DNA of 63,487 nucleotides from Clostridiales bacterium (GCA_017515465.1 JAFWFV010000064.1:1-63487), one strand, 5' to 3'. Shown: positions 42,599-51,548, numbered from the stretch's first letter. Notes: generated from the letters alone by a model not told the origin. Numbers and translations: made by a program.

Positions 42599-43288
42599 AT
42601 GAAAAAGATCGTTTCAGTCTTACTGACCCTGACACTCCTGGCATCCACGGGATACAGCCTGTCCAAGATCGTTGGCGCCGGACAGAAGGGCGACAACCCC
42701 GCAGGCGGGATCTACGACGATGCCCATGAATGGGCAACATACTGGTGCGGTCCCTGCAAGCAGGTGGATATGGACACTGTCCCTGGCGACCCTCACGACA
42801 TCGAACTCTATACCATGAAGGACAAGGAATTAGGCTTCAAATACCAGGTGTCGGCAATGTACATGGACTATGCAACGTCACTTACTCCCGAGCCGTCCTA
42901 TTCATACGGCAATTTCGACTACGAATACATGCAGGTATTTCTGGAAGAGACGGACTTTTCCGAGATCGTGGACAAGTATGATCTGACCATCGAACTGGAG
43001 GAGATCGAATTCGGACATGACGGCGAGACCTACGACCCCTTCTACAACGCGACAGTAAACTTCAACACAGAACGTCAGCTGGACGAGGATGAGATGCATG
43101 AGATCCTGGAATTTGCATACGATGCGCTCCGCGATTTCGATGAACGCGAGCACTTCAGCCGCAACCAGTACTGCAAGGAAGCATACTTCTACGTATGGTG
43201 CGCCCCCTCCGACAGAGACCGCGAGCTGGGTCACAAGTACACTAGCGACTGCCGCATATTCGGATGGAGATCGGAGCACAGGAATTAA
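42599..43288 (+). CDS. Exported protein of unknown function
   Basis: 229 residues, GGAGG upstream. An N-terminal hydrophobic segment (about 1-22) acts as signal or anchor. The rest is acidic and rich in Tyr and Asp. A WCGPCK motif (about residues 49-54) is identical to the thioredoxin active site, but the surrounding fold signals of thioredoxin are absent, so redox activity is unproven. Probably co-transcribed with the TerD-like gene. Confidence 0.7.
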   Translation: MKKIVSVLLTLTLLASTGYSLSKIVGAGQKGDNPAGGIYDDAHEWATYWCGPCKQVDMDTVPGDPHDIELYTMKDKELGFKYQVSAMYMDYATSLTPEPSYSYGNFDYEYMQVFLEETDFSEIVDKYDLTIELEEIEFGHDGETYDPFYNATVNFNTERQLDEDEMHEILEFAYDALRDFDEREHFSRNQYCKEAYFYVWCAPSDRDRELGHKYTSDCRIFGWRSEHRN

Positions 43289-43328
43289 GCTGCAGGTTCC
43301 TGAAATAACTACCACACAGGAGACATAT

Positions 43329-43835
43329 ATGAAACTACGGGAATACAGGACAGAAGATGCGGAAAAGATCGTCAGCTGGATCAGGACTGAGGAAGAATTA
43401 TACAGATGGTCAGCCGACATCTACGGCAAGTTTCCCCTGCCTGCGTCAGACATGGACGATAATTACAGGAATGCAATGAGGTCAGGAAAGTTCATACCCC
43501 TGACTGCAATAGACGATAATGGCACTCCCGTTGGTCATTTCATAATCAGATATCCTGATCCGGATAATACGGATTCCGTCAGGTTCGGATTCATAGTCGT
43601 GGACCCTGACATCAGGGGCAAGGGATACGGCAGGCAGATGATCCTGCTGGGTTTCGAATACGTTAAGGAAAACCTGGGCGCCAAAAGGATAGACCTGGGG
43701 GTATTCGACAATAACCCCCGGGCCAGAAGATGTTATGAATCAGTGGGATTTAAACCATATGGCGGACATGACGTACCGACGCCTTTCGGCAGCTGGCACG
43801 TGTCAGACCTGGAGATATTTACAGACGTCTCTTGA
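43329..43835 (+). CDS. GNAT-family N-acetyltransferase
   Basis: 168 residues from the ATG at 43329 (CAGGAGA upstream); the longer frame from 43089 overlaps the preceding gene and is rejected. The acetyl-CoA site is RFGFIVVDPDIRGKGYGRQM (motif A, R/Q-x-x-G-x-G/A), followed by LGVFDNNPRARRCYESVGF (motif B). This is a RimJ/RimL-like acetyltransferase; substrate unknown. Its end overlaps the end of the convergent DUF5348 gene by 17 bases. Confidence 0.9.
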   Translation: MKLREYRTEDAEKIVSWIRTEEELYRWSADIYGKFPLPASDMDDNYRNAMRSGKFIPLTAIDDNGTPVGHFIIRYPDPDNTDSVRFGFIVVDPDIRGKGYGRQMILLGFEYVKENLGAKRIDLGVFDNNPRARRCYESVGFKPYGGHDVPTPFGSWHVSDLEIFTDVS

Positions 43836-44262
43836 TCCTGGCGGTAACGCCGTCTAATTCCAGATTGCGGTCGCCTGAGAAATAATACTTGCTGCCGTTA
43901 TGCTCGATGTGGCCGGAGTGCCAGTACTCAATACCGTACATGTCGCGCTTGTCCTTGAACAGGAGTTCCACGCTCCTGCCGCAGGCCAGCTCCTCAGTGC
44001 CCAGCCAGTAGCGTCCGTTATCACCCTTCTTGAGCTTGCCGGAGACCTGCACGTCGGCATTCAGTCTCTTGGCCTGATAGTAGGCTTCCTCCAGTTCGTG
44101 GCAGAAACGCTCCAGCTGCTGCTGGGCATAAAGCGTCTCCGCGGTAGGCATAAGATCTGAGATCATTACCTGTTCCTGATCCAGGTATTTGGTCATCTTG
44201 AAGAAATCCTCGATCTGTCTTTCCAGACTGGCGACCTCATCCAGCCACTCTTCGTACTTGAT
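43819..44262 (-). CDS. DUF5348-like protein
   Basis: 147 residues from the ATG at 44262, chosen for GGGGGAGG; the frame is open back to 44292. An N-terminal coiled helix (about 1-70) is followed by a compact beta domain (YWLGTEELACGRSVELLF, WHSGHIEHNGSKYYF) that resembles DUF5348, a small domain common in mobile-element and conjugation-linked Bacillota proteins. Function unknown. Confidence 0.65.
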   Translation of the reverse strand: MKYEEWLDEVASLERQIEDFFKMTKYLDQEQVMISDLMPTAETLYAQQQLERFCHELEEAYYQAKRLNADVQVSGKLKKGDNGRYWLGTEELACGRSVELLFKDKRDMYGIEYWHSGHIEHNGSKYYFSGDRNLELDGVTARIKRRL

Positions 44263-44347
44263 CATATGCCTCCCCCTTTCTTGTGAAGCCATAAGAGATA
44301 GAACCGCATCAATCTTATTCTAACCTATATGACCCGTCATTAGAAGA

Positions 44348-44758
44348 TTAATCTTTGCCCTTTGGCATTACTTTGCTGCGAATGAAATACGTTATGAAGA
44401 AAGGCAGTACGATGGATGCCCCCTTGCTGATCAGGAATGGCATTCCGGCGTCCGATCCTCCGAACACGAAAGTCCTGAAGACATATACTATTCCGTCGGC
44501 CATCAGCAGGTTCAGGAAAAACGTCAGCAGGAATATGATGAACGACTTCCTGCTCATGGTCTTGTAAACGTGCCTGGCAGTAAGGAAATACTGTATGATG
44601 AATCCTGTTATGACGCCGATGGTATTGGCAGCCACCGGAGGAATGTATCTTTCCAGAACGCGGCATACGATGACGTCTATAACGGTAACGAACACACTTA
44701 TCAGCCCGTACATCACGAAAGCCTTGTGGTTCCTGATAAAACCCCTGATCTTTTCCAT
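44348..44758 (-). CDS. GtrA-family membrane protein
   Basis: 136 residues with four transmembrane helices and the GtrA signature: N-terminal FVMYGLISVFVTVIDVIV and AANTIGVITGFIIQYFLTARHVY. GtrA-like proteins are thought to move or hold undecaprenyl-linked sugars across the membrane for cell-surface polysaccharide modification. No glycosyltransferase partner is adjacent. Confidence 0.9.
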   Translation of the reverse strand: MEKIRGFIRNHKAFVMYGLISVFVTVIDVIVCRVLERYIPPVAANTIGVITGFIIQYFLTARHVYKTMSRKSFIIFLLTFFLNLLMADGIVYVFRTFVFGGSDAGMPFLISKGASIVLPFFITYFIRSKVMPKGKD

Positions 44759-44867
44759 CCTGATCTCCCAAGTCTATACTGCTACCATTATACAATTATA
44801 CTTTGCCGAATCCTCCACCGAGTTTATAATGATAACAGGATAGATCAGATAAGGGGGGACAGCCGTC

Positions 44868-45329
44868 ATGACAGCACGTGAGATCACAGACAGGGTATTC
44901 ATGGGCATCGCCGCCTTTGGTGTCATCGCCAATTTCTTTCCGGTGATCACAGTACAGCTGATATACGATGATTCCGTCAAGTTCCAGAACGAGAACATCA
45001 TGGAGGGCCAGTACGGCTTTATCCTCATGATCCTGTCCATCACTACTCTGATCTGCGCTCTGCTGTGCAAGCGCATAATAGCATCCGTCATGGGATTCAT
45101 AACAGCCGCCACCAGTGCCTTCATGCTCTTCCTGGTAAACGACAGGGCAGTAACGGTAGCCAAATGGATGGATGATCCCGACAGCGCGTTCGGCGGGTTC
45201 ATCGGAATGAGCGGCATCAGGAACATTACGGCCACCCGGGCCGCAGGTTTTTACGTCGTCATGGCAGGTGCCATACTGCTGGCACTGATCTCCATCATCA
45301 ACCTGATCGTAAGGGATAAGGAACGCTAG
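44868..45329 (+). CDS. Four-helix membrane protein
   Basis: 153 residues with about four hydrophobic segments (10-30, 48-65, 70-90, 122-145) and a short charged C-terminus. Family not recognised. It is preceded by AGGGGGG and by a promoter-like TATAAT at about 44825. It ends one base before the end of the convergent transglutaminase-like gene. Confidence 0.65.
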   Translation: MTAREITDRVFMGIAAFGVIANFFPVITVQLIYDDSVKFQNENIMEGQYGFILMILSITTLICALLCKRIIASVMGFITAATSAFMLFLVNDRAVTVAKWMDDPDSAFGGFIGMSGIRNITATRAAGFYVVMAGAILLALISIINLIVRDKER

Positions 45330-45330
45330 A

Positions 45331-46401
45331 TCATTCGTAAGAACTGTAATCTATCTCCTGATACTGAGGGTTTCCGGAGTCATCGTCAACACGGACTCTC
45401 ATCGTCTTTGTCTCAGGATCAAATGATTCCAGATGATATCCCCACAGTTCTGAATAGGTATCATCCGTGGCAGGATAGACGGGCGGAAATTCGGGAGAGA
45501 ACAGTCCCACATATTCGAATCCGTCAAAGTTATAACCGCCTTCATCACACCTTTTGTCATCGGTCATCAGGAACCAGATCAGGTTGTCCCAGTCCTCCAG
45601 CACGAAGGTCGGATCCACGTGATAGTAGTTATCACCCAGCTTGATGAGGGACCACTCGTGACGTCCGTTAGATATTGTAGTAGCATCGACACCCAGCTGG
45701 ATGAGCAGGTACGAATAAGCCTTGGATATCTCGCTGCAGATACCGTTATCGGTACTCAGCAGTCTGTAGGCCGACGTGTATGAGACCGGCTCTTCGTTTT
45801 CGATCTTCGCGAAAGTATCGTAATCGTATGTATATGTGTGTGCGAAATACCGGTAGAGCGCCAGCGCCTTTTCAAAGTCGCTGTATTCAGGCCTTATGTT
45901 CTCATTTATTATCGACTCCACCTTGTCTTCGAACTCTGCGATCATCTGCTGAGCCTCTTCCTTGGGGACCTTGTAGAGGATGGGGGCATTATCCCCCTCG
46001 TACTCAAATGCCAGGTAATCGTCAGGAGACTTGATTATCTCGTACAGTACCGGGAAATACCTGTCCGGGAACTCACCGACCACCCACAGATAATCAGCCT
46101 TGCTGGCACAGACAAAGGTATCCTCTCCTGCCATGACCGCATCGACCAGACGGTTCCAGACTTCTATCTTCTCCTGTCCGTAAACGTCATAAGCAAATGA
46201 AGTGGTGACCTTGGGTTGAAATTCGAACCAGGGCTCAGGTTCCGTCTCAGACGGCACGGTCTCAGCGGCATCCGTAACCGCAGTTATCCCGGATGAGGAG
46301 GCAGTCACCTCCGATGATGTGATCTCTGTCTCACTGCTGCTGCGTGAGACGGCAGATATGGCCATGGCGGCCAGTAATATACAGCTTGTTATCTTTTTCA
46401 T
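45331..46401 (-). CDS. Secreted transglutaminase-like protein
   Basis: About 356 residues; the ATG at 46401 is preferred over a GTG four codons upstream. A signal peptide is followed by a Ser/Thr/Glu linker (about 20-55). The transglutaminase-like core has the triad: Cys in NGICSEISKAYSYLL, His in GRHEWSLIKLGDNYYHVDPTF and Asp in the same stretch. Such proteins act as cysteine peptidases or cross-linkers at the cell surface. A lipobox Cys would be expected before SSSET but Arg stands there (AVSRSSSE). Confidence 0.82.
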   Translation of the reverse strand: MKKITSCILLAAMAISAVSRSSSETEITSSEVTASSSGITAVTDAAETVPSETEPEPWFEFQPKVTTSFAYDVYGQEKIEVWNRLVDAVMAGEDTFVCASKADYLWVVGEFPDRYFPVLYEIIKSPDDYLAFEYEGDNAPILYKVPKEEAQQMIAEFEDKVESIINENIRPEYSDFEKALALYRYFAHTYTYDYDTFAKIENEEPVSYTSAYRLLSTDNGICSEISKAYSYLLIQLGVDATTISNGRHEWSLIKLGDNYYHVDPTFVLEDWDNLIWFLMTDDKRCDEGGYNFDGFEYVGLFSPEFPPVYPATDDTYSELWGYHLESFDPETKTMRVRVDDDSGNPQYQEIDYSSYE

Positions 46402-46576
46402 ATTCCTTATCACCTCTCGGTCAGATTATAAATATAACTCTCCCATTCTCCAAACGGTTATTTTGAAAAAGCCTGAAAGCCCCTGAAAACTTATAAATGT
46501 AACACTGTTAAACAGCCCTTACACGCCCTGAAATGGTATAATTGATACACTGATCTTCAGATAAGGAGCACTAAAC

Positions 46577-47056
46577 ATGCAGATACGCGAATACACCAAC
46601 AGAGACCTCCCTGACATGATCAGGATATGGAACGATATCGTAGATGAGGGCATTGCCTTTCCACAGGAGGAACTCCTGAACGCTGAGACAGGCGCAGCTT
46701 TCTTCTCATCCCAAAGCTACACGGGCGTCGCCGAAGAGGACGGCAGGATCTACGGGCTTTATATCCTTCACCCCAACAACGTGGGCAGGTGCGGCCACAT
46801 CTGCAACGCCAGCTACGCCGTAGACAGAAGCAGCCGCGGCAGGCACATCGGCGAGATGCTGGTAAAGGACTGCCTCGATCGTGCAAAGGAGACAGGCTTT
46901 AGAGTCCTGCAGTTCAACGCCGTAGTAGAGAGCAACATCCACGCCAGGCATCTCTACGAGCGTCTGGGATTTACCCAGCTGGGGACCATACCCGGGGGTT
47001 TCCGCATGAAGGACGGAACATACGTAAATATCTGCCCATATTACAGAGAACTTTGA
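46577..47056 (+). CDS. GNAT-family N-acetyltransferase
   Basis: 159 residues with a complete GNAT fold: N-terminal IREYTNRDLPDMIRIWNDIV, acetyl-CoA motif YAVDRSSRGRHIGEMLVKD and motif B FNAVVESNIHARHLYERLGF. AAGGAGC lies before the ATG. It belongs to the general RimI/YhhY-like group; the acceptor is unknown. A sigma-A-like GTATAATT at about 46536 may serve as -10. Confidence 0.9.
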   Translation: MQIREYTNRDLPDMIRIWNDIVDEGIAFPQEELLNAETGAAFFSSQSYTGVAEEDGRIYGLYILHPNNVGRCGHICNASYAVDRSSRGRHIGEMLVKDCLDRAKETGFRVLQFNAVVESNIHARHLYERLGFTQLGTIPGGFRMKDGTYVNICPYYREL

Positions 47057-47181
47057 TCTAAACAGACATATCCCCTCCGCTCTGTTGCTTAAGCATCAGA
47101 TCGCGTAAACATCAACGATTGAACCATGCCTGATCCAGCCTCATAATCAAGGCATCAAAACTGAAATGGAGGGAAAAGACC

Positions 47182-47388
47182 ATGGACAAGAAAACATTAG
47201 ACAACAAAGAACTGGAAAAGACTGCAGGCGGTACGGGCATAGGCGAGATACCTCTCCCGCCCCTCGATGACCCGGAATACCGGGAGCTGATCAAGCATTT
47301 GGGACTTCCTCCCTACGGACTCCCCGATCCTGAGAACACCATCATCGGTAAGCCCAGGAATCCTAACTCCTCCCGTGTCCTGCGGTAA
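47182..47388 (+). CDS. Second double-glycine-leader peptide
   Basis: 68 residues with GGAGGG upstream. The leader MDKKTLDNKELEKTAGG ends in the Gly-Gly site, with the acidic/Leu pattern of C39-peptidase substrates. The released part, about 51 residues, is rich in Pro, Gly, Leu and Asp (TGIGEIPLPPLDDPEYREL, PPYGLPDP) and has no Cys, unlike the helical peptide at 10994. It may be a modified-peptide (RiPP) or bacteriocin-like precursor; no processing enzyme is adjacent. A strong hairpin follows. Confidence 0.6.
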   Translation: MDKKTLDNKELEKTAGGTGIGEIPLPPLDDPEYRELIKHLGLPPYGLPDPENTIIGKPRNPNSSRVLR

Positions 47389-47412
47389 GCAGTTTTACTT
47401 ACCCAGGAATTC

Positions 47413-47448
47413 CAGCACAGCCCTGTTGAACTCAGCAGGGCTGTGCTG
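47413..47448. terminator. 13-bp hairpin between convergent genes
   Basis: CAGCACAGCCCTG (47413-47425) and CAGGGCTGTGCTG (47436-47448) are exact complements. It lies after the double-glycine peptide stop and contains the last codons and stop of the convergent hydrolase gene. T runs are short on both sides. Confidence 0.6.
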
Positions 47449-48112
47449 CTATGAAATGGTTGCCGCGGATAAAGACCAGTTCAGCTCCGGGAATGCCGGA
47501 TGCGATCAGCCTGGTATGAGATTCCCTGATCATGTCATTCGTCCCTGCAATTACCAGCGTGGGGCAGGTAATCCCGGCAAGTTCATCTACTGATACATTG
47601 GGGTCGTTTACCATCAGGCCCAGCATCTCGGAATTGGCCAGTGCCGACGCACTCTTTGATGCAAACCTGGACGCCATCTTATACCCGATCTCGATGGGGA
47701 TCTGGGTGGATCTCTTAACTCCTGAACTGTCCAGGTTCGCACCGTTTAATATCAGCTTTTTGACACGGGACGGGTACTTCATGGCAAATACCATGGCAAT
47801 GTTGCCGCCGTCGGAAAACCCCAGGATATCCGCAGCAGATATCCCGTGCAGATCCATGAACCCCAGCAGGTCATCTGCGAACTGCCTGATGGTAAAGGGC
47901 ATGGTCCCCCGCTCCGTCCTGCCGTGTCCTCTGGTATCTAATGCATAGACGTGATATGAGCGGCCAAACTCATCCATCTGTCCCTTGAAATAATCACTGC
48001 TCTCCCCGTTGCCGTGGAGGAGGATCAACGGCTCGCCTGAGCCTGATTCCACAAAGTAGTGCTTGATGTCCATCGAAACCGGATCACAACCTCCTCTCAC
48101 ATATTCCACCAT
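47432..48112 (-). CDS. Alpha/beta hydrolase
   Basis: Up to 226 residues; the start could also be the ATG at 48073 (MDIKHYFVESG), where homology begins. The oxyanion motif is LILLHGNGESSDYF, the nucleophile elbow LGFSDGGN (GxSxG with Ser) and the acid Asp in VIAGTNDMI; the catalytic His is in RGNHFI. The protein ends only about six residues after that His, whereas relatives usually carry a further 12-20 residue helix. A hairpin covers the stop, so the tail may have been lost. Substrate unknown. Confidence 0.88.
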   Translation of the reverse strand: MVEYVRGGCDPVSMDIKHYFVESGSGEPLILLHGNGESSDYFKGQMDEFGRSYHVYALDTRGHGRTERGTMPFTIRQFADDLLGFMDLHGISAADILGFSDGGNIAMVFAMKYPSRVKKLILNGANLDSSGVKRSTQIPIEIGYKMASRFASKSASALANSEMLGLMVNDPNVSVDELAGITCPTLVIAGTNDMIRESHTRLIASGIPGAELVFIRGNHFIAAQPC

Positions 48113-48216
48113 TAATTATATTTTACAGCCCCGTCAAATCAAACACTAATAAGTCGTGGTATAATACCCCGTAGGATAATGAAAGTCAAAGAAAGACAAA
48201 GAGGATCTTCCGACTG

Positions 48217-49503
48217 ATGGGACTGTTCGAACTATTGCTCCTGGCCGTGGGCCTTGCCATGGATGCCTTTGCCGTGTCCATCTGTAAGGGTCTGTCCGCG
48301 CCTAAGCTGACCAAAAAGGAATACCTGCTCTGCGGTATCTGGTTCGGCGCTTTTCAGGGGATCATGCCCTTCATAGGTTATCTGGCAGGATCGGGCTTTG
48401 AGAGATATATCTCACTCATCGCCCCCTGGCTGGCATTTATCCTCCTGTCCCTCATCGGCGGCAACATGATCAAGGAGGCGTTATCTCCCGAGGAGGAGGT
48501 AAAGCCCGGCTTTGATATCAAGACCATGTTCCTGATGGCCGTGGCCACGAGCATCGACGCCCTGGCAGTAGGCATCACCTTTGTGGCCGTTCCGGTCAGC
48601 ATACTCAGTACAGGGAAACTTACAAACGTCCTGCTGGCAGTTGCGGTCATTGGCATCATAACATTCGTCATATCTATGGCAGGCGTCAGGATCGGAAGCC
48701 TGTTCGGCAGCCGCTTCAGATCCGGATCTGAGATCATGGGCGGCACCATATTGATCTTCATAGGACTCAGGTCCCTCATAACCCATCTGGACAGTTCCAA
48801 CACACTGGGGGATTCAGAGGTAATATTCGGGATGCTGATCCCTCTGGCAGGAACACTCACCGGGTCCGCCGTGATCTACGCCAGAAAGGAAATGCTGTCA
48901 AAGAAGATCAGGACCGTCCTCTATGTCATCAGCTATTGCATCATGTTCTTAATCGCCGTATGGGGCATGCTGAGGCACGCAATGGAGGGCCTGTCTAACG
49001 ATAATACACACGGCATCCTGCCCGTTGCCATATGCTTCATTGCAGGGTTACTGTTCCAGTTCCTGCTGGACAAGACCGTTCCTCATACACACGTCTATTC
49101 TGACGTCACAGAAGGTCCCAGGACCGCTCTTTCTGCCGGCGTCAGGGTCATGCTCAAGGAGATCATCCACCACATCCCTGAGGGCATCGCACTGGGCGCA
49201 GTCTATGCCGCACACTTCATGAAGGCACAGTGGATCTCCACCTCCCTGGCGATAATAATGGCTATAGCCCTGGCCATCCAGAACATCCCTGAAGCGATCA
49301 ACGTATCACTCCCCCTGAGGGATAAGGGAACAGGCACGGGCAAGGCTTTCTTCATGGGCATCGTATCGGGTGTTCCGATACCGCTTCTGGGCATTATAAC
49401 CGTGGTAATAGCCACGCTATTCCCAATAGCCCTGCCCTACATAATGGCAGTTGCGGGAGGAGCTCTGATCTACACCATCGTGGAAGAGATCATCCATCGT
49501 TAA
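48217..49503 (+). CDS. MntP-ZIP fusion metal transporter
   Basis: 428 residues in one unbroken frame. Residues 1 to about 190 are a complete MntP-type manganese exporter: GLAMDAFAVSICKGL, FGAFQGIMPFIGYLAG and ATSIDALAVGITF carry the conserved membrane Asp residues. Residues about 205-428 are a ZIP-family (GufA/ZupT-like) transporter with the metal-binding helices HHIPEGIALGAVYA (near 318) and QNIPEAINVSLPLRDKG (near 355) and a C-terminal VEEIIHR. The two families normally work in opposite directions, export and uptake. No yybP-ykoY manganese riboswitch is visible in the short upstream region. Confidence 0.85.
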   Translation: MGLFELLLLAVGLAMDAFAVSICKGLSAPKLTKKEYLLCGIWFGAFQGIMPFIGYLAGSGFERYISLIAPWLAFILLSLIGGNMIKEALSPEEEVKPGFDIKTMFLMAVATSIDALAVGITFVAVPVSILSTGKLTNVLLAVAVIGIITFVISMAGVRIGSLFGSRFRSGSEIMGGTILIFIGLRSLITHLDSSNTLGDSEVIFGMLIPLAGTLTGSAVIYARKEMLSKKIRTVLYVISYCIMFLIAVWGMLRHAMEGLSNDNTHGILPVAICFIAGLLFQFLLDKTVPHTHVYSDVTEGPRTALSAGVRVMLKEIIHHIPEGIALGAVYAAHFMKAQWISTSLAIIMAIALAIQNIPEAINVSLPLRDKGTGTGKAFFMGIVSGVPIPLLGIITVVIATLFPIALPYIMAVAGGALIYTIVEEIIHR

Positions 49504-49586
49504 CCAAATATTCATATAAATCTATTGTATTAATGGCAAACACCTGTCATAGTTCTAGTAGGACTAACTAAGATTGGAGAATTCAT

Positions 49587-49910
49587 ATGATGAACGGAAA
49601 TTTTAAAGACTGGATATACGAGATGCTTGACTACCCGGAAAGGTTTTCCAAGGATGAGATCTACAATGCTTTCCTCGACATGTCTGAACGCTATCTGAAC
49701 GAGATGGTCAACACCATCAATCTGGAGCGAGCCCTGACCGAGGGCATGGACAAGGAGGCAGCCTCCGACCTCATCGAGCAGGTGGCATTGTCAGACCCTG
49801 AGATCAACCATCTCGACGACATGCTCTTTTCCGAAAACGACCCCAAGGAGAGGATCCGCATCCTCATCGATTACACGGCAAATCCCTCAGGAAGGAGCGG
49901 CGTGGGCTGA
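49587..49910 (+). CDS. Small hypothetical protein
   Basis: 107 residues, acidic and helical (MVNTINLERALTEGMDKEA), preceded by TTGGAGAA and followed by a good terminator. No family recognised and no membrane segment. Coding status is supported by start, terminator and composition. Confidence 0.65.
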   Translation: MMNGNFKDWIYEMLDYPERFSKDEIYNAFLDMSERYLNEMVNTINLERALTEGMDKEAASDLIEQVALSDPEINHLDDMLFSENDPKERIRILIDYTANPSGRSGVG

Positions 49911-49933
49911 GGACACCGGAAACAAAAGAACTA

Positions 49934-49964
49934 AAAACCCGGAAGTATCAAACTTCCGGGTTTT
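49934..49964 (+). terminator. Intrinsic terminator
   Basis: AAACCCGGAAG (49935-49945) pairs with CTTCCGGGTTT (49953-49963), followed by more T. It also has an A run on the left, so it may serve the convergent flotillin gene. Confidence 0.85.
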
Positions 49965-50006
49965 GATCCATTTGGGACCGGCCCTGTTAAAGAGCGTCAG
50001 CAAACA

Positions 50007-51548
50007 TTACTTCTCAGGTGTTCCGGGAACCTCAGGTGTCTTGTCAACATCACCTGTTGAGACGTTCAGCGTCTGGACTCCGTCGAGACCTGTAACGTTG
50101 ATGTTCCTGTTGACCTTTGCATCGTAGGTGTTGGCCTTCATGATCTCTCTGATGTCGATGCCCGTTGTCTCCTTAACAGACTCTATTGTCTGTGCGAGGA
50201 CTGAGGGGACATATGAGCCCATTGAGCCTACGCCTGTATCACTGCCGTTGCCTGAATCGATGATCGTGACCTTGTCGATGGAAGACAGGGGCTTTGCGAT
50301 CTCTGCTGCCATCTCAGGAAGTGCCTTGACGATCATTTCCATCATGGCTGCCTGGCCGTACTTCTTCATGGCTTCAGCCTTCTTCTCGAGGGCTTCTGCC
50401 TCAGCGAGACCCTTTGCTGCTATTGCTGCAGCCTCAGCCTCACCGACCTTGCGGATACCTTCAGCTTCCTGCTGCTTTGCAAAGAGGTCTGCCTCTGCCT
50501 GGACCTTGCGTGCCTCGGCCTGCTTCTCGAGCTCGAACTTTGCAGCCTCAGCATTTCTCTGTCTCTCATAGAGCTCAGCATCTGCTGCCTGCTGCTTTGC
50601 GAACTTCTCTGCCTCAGCCTTCTTCTTGACTTCGGCGTCGAGAGCCTGCTCTTTTACTTCGGCTTCGCGTCTCTTGAGGTCGACTTCCTTCTCCTGACGT
50701 GCGATGTCGGCGTTGGTCTTCGTTACCTCGATGGTCTTACGCTGATTCTCCTTCTGGATCTCATAAGCGGCGTCTGCTTCTGCCTGCTTGGAATCCTCGA
50801 CGGTCTTCAGCTCTGCGCGCCTGATGGCCAGCTCGTTCTGCTTTACGGCGATCTCAGTGTCTGCTGCGACCTTTGCGTCGTTTGCTTCCTTCTGAGCCTG
50901 TGCCTGAGCGATGGCGACGTCTCTGTCAGCCTGAGCCTTGGCGATGGAAGCATCCTTCTGGATCTTGGCCATGTTGTCCTGACCCAGGGCATTGATGAGA
51001 TCCTTCTCGTCTGTTACGTGCTGTACGTTACAGGAGATGATCTCGATGCCGAGACGCTTCATGTCTTCCTGAGCCTTCTGCTGGACTTCGTCACCGAACT
51101 TCTTTCTGTCGTTGCAGAGATCCTTCAGTGTGATCGTTCCGATGATCTCTCTCATGTTACCCTGGAGGGAATCAACGAGGGAATCTGCGATCTGCTGCTC
51201 CTTCATGTTGAGGAAGTTCTTCATGGCGAGCTTTACGCCTTCGCCCTCACTCATCACCCTTACCTTGGCGACTGCATCGATGTTGACGCCGATGAAGTCT
51301 GCCGTAGGTACGTAGCCGTCCGTCTTGATGTCGATGGAGATCTGCTTGATGAGGAGTTCATCCTTCCTCTCAAAGAACGGGATCTTAAGTCCTGCCCTTC
51401 CGATAAGGATCTTCGGGTTCTTTCTGAGACCCGAGATGATGTAGGCCTTATCCGGCGGTGCCTTCACATAGCTCGAAATGATGACTATGAGAAAGAAGAC
51501 TACTACAACTGCTGCAATAATGACCGGTACTGTTAAAAATCCTGGCAT
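50007..51548 (-). CDS. floT: Flotillin-like SPFH protein
   Basis: 513 residues. One N-terminal membrane helix (about 6-27) is followed by the SPFH/Band 7 domain (about 30-200; YIISGLRKNPKILIGRAGLK, IGVNIDAVAKVRV) and a long Ala/Glu/Lys/Gln coiled coil (about 200-400; EAEA repeats such as EGIRKVGEAEAAAIAAKG). The oligomerisation region near 400-460 is typical of FloT/YuaG. Flotillins organise membrane microdomains in Bacillota. AGGAGG precedes the ATG. No NfeD partner gene is adjacent. The 300 bases upstream (51549-51848) hold no gene, only a TATAAT at 51781 for the next gene. Confidence 0.93.
   Translation of the reverse strand: MPGFLTVPVIIAAVVVVFFLIVIISSYVKAPPDKAYIISGLRKNPKILIGRAGLKIPFFERKDELLIKQISIDIKTDGYVPTADFIGVNIDAVAKVRVMSEGEGVKLAMKNFLNMKEQQIADSLVDSLQGNMREIIGTITLKDLCNDRKKFGDEVQQKAQEDMKRLGIEIISCNVQHVTDEKDLINALGQDNMAKIQKDASIAKAQADRDVAIAQAQAQKEANDAKVAADTEIAVKQNELAIRRAELKTVEDSKQAEADAAYEIQKENQRKTIEVTKTNADIARQEKEVDLKRREAEVKEQALDAEVKKKAEAEKFAKQQAADAELYERQRNAEAAKFELEKQAEARKVQAEADLFAKQQEAEGIRKVGEAEAAAIAAKGLAEAEALEKKAEAMKKYGQAAMMEMIVKALPEMAAEIAKPLSSIDKVTIIDSGNGSDTGVGSMGSYVPSVLAQTIESVKETTGIDIREIMKANTYDAKVNRNINVTGLDGVQTLNVSTGDVDKTPEVPGTPEK

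Noticed and set aside
42740..42770. WCGPCK motif as evidence of a thioredoxin
   Set aside because: The strand and helix pattern around the motif does not match thioredoxin, so only the motif is reported.
48113..48216. Manganese riboswitch (yybP-ykoY type) before the MntP-ZIP gene
   Set aside because: Only about 100 bases are available and no structured element of that type is visible; there is just a TATAAT near 48159.
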